From assembly GCA_004321745.1 (NCBI GenBank), contig SGYO01000012.1:1-51130 (forward strand): a DNA stretch of 51,130 bases, given 5' to 3'. The position numbers were made by a program, and so were the translations under genes. The notes beneath the pieces were generated by a model. That model ran no database searches. It saw nothing but the letters and a program-made list of their open reading frames with translations, and had not been told where the DNA came from. The DNA comes from a bacterium. GTDB lineage: Bacteria > Fidelibacterota > Marinisomatia > Marinisomatales > UBA1611. Positions 44,089 to 51,130 of this stretch are shown here, piece by piece (position 1 is the first letter of the stretch; each line of letters begins with the position of its first letter).

Positions 44089-46500
44089 ATGAACCGTTTA
44101 ACAATTTTAACATTTATTTTATCATCAAGTCTGTACTCTGGTACTTTTATTGGTGTAGTAACAGATTATTCTAATGGAACGCCTGTAATCGATGCAAATA
44201 TAATCTATACTGATGATATTTCAAGAGGCGCAACAACAAATGAAAAAGGATTGTTTTCAATTCAAATCAACTCAGATAGCATAGAAATTTTGGTTAAGGC
44301 AATTGGGTACAAAGATTATAATAAGTTTGTTTTTTTAGATCAAGCAGATCCTGTGAATATCAAACTACAGAAAAAAACTATTAAACTTTCGCCAGTTGAA
44401 GTTTTAGCAGGAAGAAATAGTTTGATCGGGGTCACCAAGAACTTTTTTCGTTTAAATGGTTCATCATCACTTATATCAAGAGCTGAAGTTATTGAATTTA
44501 ATGATACGGACATAAACAGAGTAATATCTCAAGTTCCTGGTGTTTACACTCAAGAGGAAGATGGATACGGTTTACGCCCTAATATAGGAATGAGAGGAAG
44601 TGGCCTTGAGCGAAGCGCAAAAATTAACATGATGGAAGATGGTATTTTAATTGCACCAGCTCCGTATTCATCTCCAGCTGCATATTATTCACCAACTGCA
44701 GGCAGAATGGAATCATTTGAGATTAGAAAAGGCTCATCTCAGGTTAAATATGGTCCTCACTCCACAGGAGGAGCTATAAATTATGTTTCTGCATCCATAC
44801 CCGATAACCTAAAATTTCAAGGTAATATTTCAGGTGGTCAATTTGGAAATAAGTTTGGAAAATTTAAAACTGGGGTCTCTAATAAGAATTATGGTATTAT
44901 GTTTCAAACTGTATTAAATGGCTCAGATGGATTTAAAACTATTAAAGGCGGTGGAAATACTGGCTTTACCAAAAATGATTACTTATTTAAAGCAAGAGTT
45001 AATTCTACTAATGAATTAGCTGCAGCAGAGCTAAAAGTCAGTCAAACAAATGAAATAAGTAATGAAACTTATCTTGGATTAACACGGGAAGATTTTGATG
45101 TTGACCCATATAGTAGATACAGAGCATCTCACAAAGATAAAATGACAGCAAATCACGCACAGATATCACTAACAGGGGCAATTAAACTATTTACAAATTC
45201 AGATCTTACTACCACTTTATATCAGAATAAATTTCATAGGAATTGGTATAAATTGAATAAAATAGCTGGTCAAAGTATAAGTTCTATATTAGCAGATGGT
45301 AACAACGGTGAAAATTATAATTTACTATCCACATTGAATTCTGAAGATGATATTTATGATATTAAAGCGAATAATAGGGATTACCTATCAACAGGGATAC
45401 AATCTATAATAAGGTCAGATTTCGATATATTAGGCAACAGAAATGATTTTATGTTAGGATTTAGAATGCATTATGATGAAATGGACAGATTTCAGTGGGT
45501 TGATTTATACAAAATGGATAATAATAATCTTTTTATTACTACTGCTGGTACTCAAGGTGAAGGCAGTAAAAACAATAGGTTATATACTGCAAATGCTAAA
45601 TCAATTTTTATTGAAAATGAGGTAAAAATTAGTAAAATGATTTTAACCGCTGGAGGACGATTTGAATCTATTAATCTCGAAAGAAAAGATTGGGGTGAAG
45701 ATATAAATAGAGACTCCACAGCTGGCTCGATTAAACAAGCTAAATTAGATGTTTTTGTTCCAGGAGCAGGATTTTCTTATTTGATTAAGGATGGTATAAA
45801 TATTTTTGGTGGAGTACATGCAGGTTTTTCTCCTCCAGGTCCTGGCATTGATGATGATGATGATATATTACCAGAGAAAAGTGTCAATTATGAAATTGGC
45901 ACTCGATATAATCAGGGTCTTAATTCAGCAGAGATTTTATTTTTTTATAATGATTATGAGAATCTTTTAGGAGAAGATACTGAATCTACCGGTTCAGGAA
46001 CATATGCTCAGTTTAATGGTGGTGAAGTACAGATAAAAGGAATAGAGCTGTCTTTAGAAAAAGTATTTCGTTCAAATAAACTTATTTTCCCAGTTTCTTT
46101 TAGTTATACGTATACTGATGCAAAATTTTTAAACTCATTTGATAGTGATTTTGATCCTTGGGGTAATGTGATCAAAAATGATGAATTGCCATACATTCCT
46201 AGAAACATGTATCATTTAAGATCTGGTGTAGAGTTCAACAAATTTAAATTTATATCTAGGTATAAGTATGTTTCGAGAACAAGAACTACAGCAGGGCAAG
46301 GCGACTATGATAGATTATACAGCACAGATAACATAAAGGTTATGGATTTATCATTAAAATATTCGATTAATTCTAATTTTATGGTTGAATCAAAAATATT
46401 AAATCTTTTCAATGATCAATCTATTGTTGCTTCTAGACCTGCTGGCGTGAGGCCTAATATGCCAAGGACATTTAGTATGGGGTTTTTATTTGATTTCTAG
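44089..46500 (+). CDS. TonB-dependent receptor, FecA-like, probably iron
   Basis: 803-aa outer-membrane receptor. Signal peptide ~1-18. A carboxypeptidase-regulatory-like domain spans ~19-105 (FIGVVTDYSNGTPVIDANII). The plug (~110-245) has LRPNIGMRGSGLERSAKINM, MEDGILIAPAP and GPHSTGGAINYVSASIP, typical of the FecA branch. The barrel ends RTFSMGFLFDF with a terminal Phe. Co-transcription with the FTR1 permease suggests ferric chelate or other metal uptake. A RIGRGS-like line is RGSGLERS. Confidence 0.92.
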   Translation: MNRLTILTFILSSSLYSGTFIGVVTDYSNGTPVIDANIIYTDDISRGATTNEKGLFSIQINSDSIEILVKAIGYKDYNKFVFLDQADPVNIKLQKKTIKLSPVEVLAGRNSLIGVTKNFFRLNGSSSLISRAEVIEFNDTDINRVISQVPGVYTQEEDGYGLRPNIGMRGSGLERSAKINMMEDGILIAPAPYSSPAAYYSPTAGRMESFEIRKGSSQVKYGPHSTGGAINYVSASIPDNLKFQGNISGGQFGNKFGKFKTGVSNKNYGIMFQTVLNGSDGFKTIKGGGNTGFTKNDYLFKARVNSTNELAAAELKVSQTNEISNETYLGLTREDFDVDPYSRYRASHKDKMTANHAQISLTGAIKLFTNSDLTTTLYQNKFHRNWYKLNKIAGQSISSILADGNNGENYNLLSTLNSEDDIYDIKANNRDYLSTGIQSIIRSDFDILGNRNDFMLGFRMHYDEMDRFQWVDLYKMDNNNLFITTAGTQGEGSKNNRLYTANAKSIFIENEVKISKMILTAGGRFESINLERKDWGEDINRDSTAGSIKQAKLDVFVPGAGFSYLIKDGINIFGGVHAGFSPPGPGIDDDDDILPEKSVNYEIGTRYNQGLNSAEILFFYNDYENLLGEDTESTGSGTYAQFNGGEVQIKGIELSLEKVFRSNKLIFPVSFSYTYTDAKFLNSFDSDFDPWGNVIKNDELPYIPRNMYHLRSGVEFNKFKFISRYKYVSRTRTTAGQGDYDRLYSTDNIKVMDLSLKYSINSNFMVESKILNLFNDQSIVASRPAGVRPNMPRTFSMGFLFDF

Positions 46501-46521
46501 TGGTGTTTTTGAACTAGTCAA

Positions 46522-46554
46522 TTACAATAAAATAAACTTTTCTTTTCATTGTAA
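46522..46554. terminator. Possible bidirectional terminator between converging operons
   Basis: TTACAATAAAA and TTTTCATTGTAA can pair with one bulged base, lying between the TonB receptor stop and the hemJ stop. No long T run follows, so this is weak. Confidence 0.3.
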
Positions 46555-46587
46555 AAAGTGTGTGTTTAAATAGGTCTATTTTATGCA

Positions 46588-47028
46588 CTAATAAAATGGT
46601 TTCATTATAACCATTATTAAAATTATGAAAAGAAGAAAAAATGGTATCTCATTGATGATTCTAAAATATCTTGAAGTACGAATTTGTTTATCCAATTTAA
46701 AATCGTTTAAATGAAACCCTAGAATAATGTGGTAAACTGTCATAATTAACACTACTCCAATTTTGACAATAAGCCATGTGTCAAAGCCCAAAACATGCCC
46801 TAGGTAAATTCCACTAAACCATACAAGTACTGCAGCAGGGTTCATTATGTAAAAATATAATCGTTTTTCCATAACTTTAAAGATTGCTACAGTTTTATTT
46901 TCATTTTCATTTTCTTTATGATAAACAAATAGTCTTGGTAGATATAAAAGTCCAGCCATCCATGCTACTACGAAAGATATATGTAATATTTTTACCCAGT
47001 TATAAATACTATAAAATTCTAATCCCAT
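46588..47028 (-). CDS. hemJ: HemJ-type protoporphyrinogen IX oxidase
   Basis: 146-aa membrane protein of the HemJ (UPF0093) family, oxidising protoporphyrinogen IX to protoporphyrin IX. WVKILHISFVVAWMAGLLYL followed by PRLFVYH is the family signature, with the heme-binding His in ILHIS. Four membrane helices are visible. Its start overlaps the end of hemF by 10 bases, placing it last in the heme operon. It replaces HemG or HemY, neither of which is seen here. Confidence 0.9.
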   Translation of the reverse strand: MGLEFYSIYNWVKILHISFVVAWMAGLLYLPRLFVYHKENENENKTVAIFKVMEKRLYFYIMNPAAVLVWFSGIYLGHVLGFDTWLIVKIGVVLIMTVYHIILGFHLNDFKLDKQIRTSRYFRIINEIPFFLLFIILIMVIMKPFY

Positions 47029-47837
47029 GATGCTAAAGGAGGCATTGACATTAAAATAGCTTCAGTATTACCCCCAGTCTCTAAACCAAACTTGGTTCCT
47101 CTATCATAAAGAAGATTGAACTCAACATACCTACCTCTTTTAACCATTTGCAATCTTTTATCATTATCAGTCCATTTCTCTTTAGAGTATTTGTCAAAAA
47201 TATATTTAACGTATTCAAGAAAAAAGCTTCCTATGGAACTAGTATAGGCAAAATCACTTTTGTAATCTCCAGTATCTATATAATCAAAGAATACTCCGCC
47301 AACGCCTCTTGCTTCATTCCGGTGCTTTAAAAAGAAATAATCATCACACCACTTTTTATGTTTTTCATAATATGAATTATCGTGCATGTCGCAAGTAGAT
47401 TTCAGTTTATTATGAAAGTTCTTTGTTTCTTCTTCAAAGGGAGTAGCAGGCGTTATATCAACACCGCCGCCAAACCAAGATTTATTGGTTTTGAGATATC
47501 TTGAATTAAAATGCATCGATGGTATGAGAGGAGAGAAAGGGTGTATTACAACGCTTATACCAGTTGCCCAGTATTTAGCGCTTTCTTCAGTGCCAGGTAT
47601 TCTAGATCTCATTTTGTCACTAAATTCGCCTGAAACTGTGGATATGTTCACACCTCCTTTTTCAATAATTTTACCTTTGATACTTCCCATTGTGCCACCG
47701 CCAGAGCCAGAGTGACTCCAATCTTTAAAATTAAATTTTTTGCCTTCAATTATCTCAAGCGTATTAACCAAATCGTTTCGAAGATTGAAAAACCATTCCT
47801 TGGCATTTTTCTGTTCCTCGTTCATGATTAATGCCAA
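47019..47837 (-). CDS. hemF: Oxygen-dependent coproporphyrinogen III oxidase
   Basis: 272-aa cytoplasmic enzyme converting coproporphyrinogen III to protoporphyrinogen IX with O2. The signature GSGGGTMGSIKGKIIEKGGV is at ~43-62, with NISTVSGEF after it. WFGGGVDITPATPFEEET, HKKWCDDYFFLKHRNEARG and GVFFDYID are conserved lines; the C-terminus has VEFNLLYDRGTKFGLETGG then EAILMSMPPLASW. It overlaps hemH by 10 bases. Use of HemF rather than HemN indicates oxic life. Confidence 0.96.
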   Translation of the reverse strand: MALIMNEEQKNAKEWFFNLRNDLVNTLEIIEGKKFNFKDWSHSGSGGGTMGSIKGKIIEKGGVNISTVSGEFSDKMRSRIPGTEESAKYWATGISVVIHPFSPLIPSMHFNSRYLKTNKSWFGGGVDITPATPFEEETKNFHNKLKSTCDMHDNSYYEKHKKWCDDYFFLKHRNEARGVGGVFFDYIDTGDYKSDFAYTSSIGSFFLEYVKYIFDKYSKEKWTDNDKRLQMVKRGRYVEFNLLYDRGTKFGLETGGNTEAILMSMPPLASWD

Positions 47838-48829
47838 CCTTTTGAGTTAGTCATAATTAAGCTTTTAACTAGTTCTATTTGATCATTCGAATCGTTTAAG
47901 CAAGGGATATAGCTATATTTTTTACCACCATGTTCTTCAAATAATTCACGGTATTGGATATCAATTTCTTCTAAGGTTTCAAGACAGTCTACGCTAAATC
48001 CAGGAGAAATGATTTGTAGATGTTTTGTGCCATTTTTAGCTAGGCTAGGAATCATTTCATCAACATAAGGTTGAAGCCATTTTTCATATCCAAACCTTGA
48101 TTGAAAAGCCATTTCGTAATCATCTTCGTCCAACCTCAGTTTTTCAGCTACTAATCTGGTTGTTTTATGGCAAAAACAAAAATATGGATCTCCCTCATGT
48201 AAGTACCGTTCAGGCATACCATGATAGCTGAAAATTAGTTTATCAGGTCTTCCATTTTTTGAAAAGCTATCTTCAACGGATTTTGATATCGAATCAATGT
48301 AATTATCGTTATCATGGTAACCAGAAATAAACCTTAGATTAGGAGTCCAACTTTGTTCACTTAAAAAATTATTTACAGCGTCCATGGTGCTTGAAGTAGT
48401 TGGTGATCCTGCTTGAGGATATAGTGGTAGCACGATGATTTTTGAAATGCCTTTATCTTTAAACCGTTTGAGGGCCTTATCAATTGAGGGGTTTCCATAC
48501 CGCATTCCTAAATCAAAAAAAAGACTTTTATTATCTTTAAAAGCGTCTTTTAATCTCCCTAATATTTTTTTTGAGATAGCAAGAAGAGGGGAACCGTCCT
48601 CAGTCCAAATTGATTTGTAAAGCTTTGCTGATTTTTTTGGCCTGACATTTAATATGATTAGTTTAAGCAGAGGGACCCACAGTAGCCTTGAAATATCAAC
48701 TACTCTTCTATCCATTAAAAATTGATTTAAATATTTTTTTAGACCCTTCTTGGTAGGACTGTCAGGTGTACCAAGATTTGTAATCAGTACTCCGATCTGT
48801 TTGTTTTTTCCTTCAAATTCTTTTTGCAT
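47828..48829 (-). CDS. hemH: Ferrochelatase
   Basis: 333-aa enzyme inserting ferrous iron into protoporphyrin IX. LITNLGTPDSPTKKGLKKYL is the N-terminal line, GMRYGNPSI follows at ~108. The catalytic His is in IFSYHGMPERYL and the conserved Glu in VDCLETLEEIDI. CFCHKTTRLVAE is present; the Cys residues do not form an evident 2Fe-2S site. Starts four bases after hemE ends. Cytoplasmic or membrane-associated. Confidence 0.95.
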   Translation of the reverse strand: MQKEFEGKNKQIGVLITNLGTPDSPTKKGLKKYLNQFLMDRRVVDISRLLWVPLLKLIILNVRPKKSAKLYKSIWTEDGSPLLAISKKILGRLKDAFKDNKSLFFDLGMRYGNPSIDKALKRFKDKGISKIIVLPLYPQAGSPTTSSTMDAVNNFLSEQSWTPNLRFISGYHDNDNYIDSISKSVEDSFSKNGRPDKLIFSYHGMPERYLHEGDPYFCFCHKTTRLVAEKLRLDEDDYEMAFQSRFGYEKWLQPYVDEMIPSLAKNGTKHLQIISPGFSVDCLETLEEIDIQYRELFEEHGGKKYSYIPCLNDSNDQIELVKSLIMTNSKGWH

Positions 48830-48833
48830 GTTA

Positions 48834-49871
48834 CTAATATTCTAATTGATCAAAAGTTGTCCTGACTTTATTAATAAAACGCTTCACATTTTCCTCCTTA
48901 GCTTTCGGCAAAACTCCATGGTTTAAACTGCACACCCATCCGCTTCTTTCTGAAGCCGAAAGCTTAGAAAAATTTTGAATGAAATGGTCAAGTTCCATCT
49001 CAAATTCATTTTCATATTTTAATAAGTGTGTAGGTTCAAAATTACCTTGTATGAAACCGTCATTCAGGTTTGGTAGAAAATCTTCAAGACCATCATTTTT
49101 CCCGAATACCATACCAGAGAGGTTATAGTCTGAAATATTATCAGGGTTTGATAAAAGAGGATTGTCTTTACAAAAATAGGCTATTTTACCTTTGAACTCT
49201 GAAAATATATTATTTTTTAAATTTTCTATGTAGTGCTGAACAAAATAATTTTTTTCAAGTTGTTTTGCATTTGTATCAAAAACGTAAACTATTTCCGAAT
49301 GGTTGTCCAATTGCATTTTGATTATTTCCCTCAGCATAGGTATGAGTATGTCGTATAATGCTTTTTCTATGAATGGATGTTTTTCAATATCTAATATCTT
49401 ATTTTCATCTTTCCTCCCCAAACCGTAAGATAGCAATGTCCAAGGACCTCCAACAAATCCAACAAGACTTTTATTATATGGAAGCAGGTTTCTTGTAATA
49501 TTAAGGGCTTCAGCTTGAAACTTGTTTGATTCTAATATTTCTGAACTACTAATTGGGGCCGATATATCATTTTTATTTAAAAATCGATTAAATACTGGGC
49601 CGGGTGCATAATCAAGTTCTAACCCTAGCGACTCAAGAGGGAAAAGTATATCGCTAAATAAAATCGCAACATCATAGTCAAAGTCATTTATAGGTCCCAT
49701 TGCAACCTCAGCTGCAAGTTCAGGAGTTTTACATAGTTGTAAAAAACTATGTTTTCTTCTAAGGTTTTGATAATGAGAGTGGTATCTGCCAGCTTGCCTC
49801 ATAAACCAAATTGGAGGCACTTTTTGAGGGATGTTATTTATCGCATTTCTAAATTTTTCATTTCGTATCAT
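48834..49871 (-). CDS. hemE: Uroporphyrinogen decarboxylase
   Basis: 345 aa from the ATG at 49871, which has AAAGGA seven bases upstream and follows the previous stop by two bases; the longer frame starts with TTG inside that gene. PPIWFMRQAGRYHSHYQNLR is the substrate-binding signature, with ILFSDILFPLESLGLEL containing the catalytic Asp. FVGGPWTLLSYGLG and the C-terminal LNHGVLP (His) are conserved. It removes four acetate carboxyls from uroporphyrinogen III. Confidence 0.95.
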   Translation of the reverse strand: MIRNEKFRNAINNIPQKVPPIWFMRQAGRYHSHYQNLRRKHSFLQLCKTPELAAEVAMGPINDFDYDVAILFSDILFPLESLGLELDYAPGPVFNRFLNKNDISAPISSSEILESNKFQAEALNITRNLLPYNKSLVGFVGGPWTLLSYGLGRKDENKILDIEKHPFIEKALYDILIPMLREIIKMQLDNHSEIVYVFDTNAKQLEKNYFVQHYIENLKNNIFSEFKGKIAYFCKDNPLLSNPDNISDYNLSGMVFGKNDGLEDFLPNLNDGFIQGNFEPTHLLKYENEFEMELDHFIQNFSKLSASERSGWVCSLNHGVLPKAKEENVKRFINKVRTTFDQLEY

Positions 49872-49873
49872 TT

Positions 49874-51130
49874 TTAATCCTTTAAAGATTTCAGCCAATG
49901 CTCATAGCTTAAATAGGGTGTTATATCGTGATTCTGGCCTATCAGTTTTTTGATCTTTTTATATGTGTTACCCATACCACTAGCATGACGCTTTTTAATA
50001 ATAGCAGGATAACGCTCCAGTGCAACTGAAAAAGCAAATGAGCTCATCCAGAAATACTCCTCTCTTTTTTCAAAGTCTTTAGGGAATTTAGGATCTAAAA
50101 GTTCGTATAAATCAATAGTGTCTGTTTTATCACTGCTATTTTCTTTAAATGAAAGCTTTATGACATCCTTATCTTTTGTAATTAATCCTAAGTGTTTTAA
50201 TTCTGATTGCCCCATGCTGTCTGTGGTACCATTAATCCAATATCCTTTTCTTACACTTTCTCTCCATGTTTTTATTCCACTAGTTATAAGAATGCATGAG
50301 TGTGCAAAGGCAGGCTTGTTTTTTAAAACGGTTTTTCTTGTAATATAAATAATACTATCCTTGATTTTACCAATATGAGTGTTTTTATCTAAAAATCTTC
50401 TACTAAAAATATTTTTTTCACTTTTGGCAACAGGGAATGCATTGGATCTGATTGTTGTTTTTCTTGAGCCCGGTTCGCTTAATCTAGTACTAATTGTAGT
50501 AAAATCTTTTAACACCTCACCATCCTCAGTTAGGCCATTGATTGATTTAATTTTTAGATTGTTTTTTTCCCAAATTGAAACACCAATTTTTTGACTGCAT
50601 CCACCGCCGTATTTAGACATTATTTTTCGTTCATTAACAACATTATTAAAGGTTTCTTTTTCATTAATTGATTGAACTAGGTCAATTAGTGCATGATTCT
50701 TATTTGCAACTTCAATACCAATTGCGCCTTGAGCTGGAGCAGATGGAAAAAGGGAGAGAGGTAGTACCATCCATTTAGTTTCTTTAAGGCATGTTAGAAT
50801 TGGAGAGGTGCTTATGTTATTAGATTTTTCATATTCAAGAATTCTATCTATAGCAGCTTTCGCTACAACTATGCCATGAGCTTCACCTGCCATGAATTTT
50901 TTCAATCTTGTATCAATGTTACCTCTTATATCTATGAAATTAATCTTTCCAAATGAAATAGGAATAAGATCTGTTAAATTGGTCTCCAAGGCGTACCTGC
51001 GTCTTGGTGATGAGGTCATTATTATTAGTTCATCAATATATTTTAAGTTTTTTAGTTCAGTTTTTAAAAAGAGCATGTCTCTCATATCAGCTCTTTTCAA
51101 AGTACCATAGATGTTTGTTTTTTTATTTTT
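49874..51130 (-). CDS. hemC: Hydroxymethylbilane synthase with C-terminal extension, 5' partial
   Basis: At least 418 codons; the frame stays open to the window edge, so the N-terminal domain is missing. HemC features are SSPRRRYAL, IDIRGNIDTRLKKF (dipyrromethane and substrate arginines), GIVVAKAAIDRI, SAPAQGAIGIEVA and GGGCSQKIGVSIW, whose Cys binds the dipyrromethane cofactor. These end near residue 215 of the visible part. A further ~190 residues follow, beginning around FPVAKSEKNIFSRRFLDK, with ILITSGIKTWRESVRKGYWI and NGTTDSMGQSELKHL. This tail loosely resembles uroporphyrinogen-III synthase (HemD), which would make a HemC-HemD fusion, but I cannot confirm it. First visible gene of the heme operon. 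Confidence 0.85.
   Translation of the reverse strand, partial: KNKKTNIYGTLKRADMRDMLFLKTELKNLKYIDELIIMTSSPRRRYALETNLTDLIPISFGKINFIDIRGNIDTRLKKFMAGEAHGIVVAKAAIDRILEYEKSNNISTSPILTCLKETKWMVLPLSLFPSAPAQGAIGIEVANKNHALIDLVQSINEKETFNNVVNERKIMSKYGGGCSQKIGVSIWEKNNLKIKSINGLTEDGEVLKDFTTISTRLSEPGSRKTTIRSNAFPVAKSEKNIFSRRFLDKNTHIGKIKDSIIYITRKTVLKNKPAFAHSCILITSGIKTWRESVRKGYWINGTTDSMGQSELKHLGLITKDKDVIKLSFKENSSDKTDTIDLYELLDPKFPKDFEKREEYFWMSSFAFSVALERYPAIIKKRHASGMGNTYKKIKKLIGQNHDITPYLSYEHWLKSLKD

Noticed and set aside
47485-47715. 76-codon plus-strand frame opposite hemF
   Set aside because: Shadow of the conserved hemF coding sequence.
50118-50594. Two plus-strand frames opposite hemC
   Set aside because: Hydrophobic shadow frames of the hemC coding strand.

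Overview
The window is a 51-kb, AT-rich chromosomal segment from an aerobic, Gram-negative marine bacterium. It best fits the FCB superphylum, most probably the SAR406 / Marinimicrobia lineage; this is an inference from gene content, not a marker-gene placement. Supporting signs are two TonB-dependent receptors with carboxypeptidase-regulatory N-domains, a PorV-type outer-membrane protein, four secreted proteins with FlgD-like or type IX secretion C-terminal domains, MalF/MalG/MalK-type sugar import (uncommon in Bacteroidota), lipoprotein sulfatases and a blue-tuned proteorhodopsin. Many genes start with TTG or GTG. No rRNA, tRNA, insertion sequence or CRISPR array was recognised.

Region 1 (1-22.0 kb, all on +) looks like one large glycan-uptake and catabolism locus. 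In order it holds a TonB receptor (5' end off the window), a PorV-like protein, a secreted sorting-domain protein, galactokinase, a 909-aa cytoplasmic six-hairpin-like protein, and an unusual ABC importer. In that importer the binding protein is fused to the first permease and the second permease carries a ~370-aa repeat-bearing extracytoplasmic insert; the ATPase follows. Then come a second copy of the secreted protein, two phytanoyl-CoA-dioxygenase-like proteins and two tandem lipoprotein sulfatases. The likely substrate is a sulfated, galactose-containing glycan. No SusD gene is present; the TonB receptor + PorV-like + surface protein trio may do that job.

Region 2 (22.1-30.8 kb) is a mixture of short units: a HTH-coiled-coil-PAS regulator, small membrane or secreted proteins, a START-like protein, a GNAT acetyltransferase, YwaF- and DoxX-like membrane proteins, an AlkB-type hydroxylase, a zinc-ribbon protein, a metallo-beta-lactamase-fold hydrolase and a GH5 lipoprotein.

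Region 3 (30.8-42.9 kb) has a monocistronic proteorhodopsin with a strong terminator, kynureninase, TerB-like and TIP30-like proteins, two tandem T9SS-type secreted proteins, a MORN-repeat lipoprotein, a gamma-carbonic-anhydrase-like protein, a GT-C-type membrane protein and a small four-helix membrane protein.

Region 4 (42.9-51.1 kb) is iron and heme. An FTR1 permease + TonB receptor operon sits behind a Fur-box-like palindrome. It converges with a heme operon on the minus strand (hemC with a long C-terminal extension, hemE, hemH, hemF, hemJ), so iron import and heme production lie side by side.

The strongest candidates for something undescribed are the rearranged ABC importer with its repeat insert, and the second PhyH-like protein, whose iron-binding Asp is replaced by Gly.
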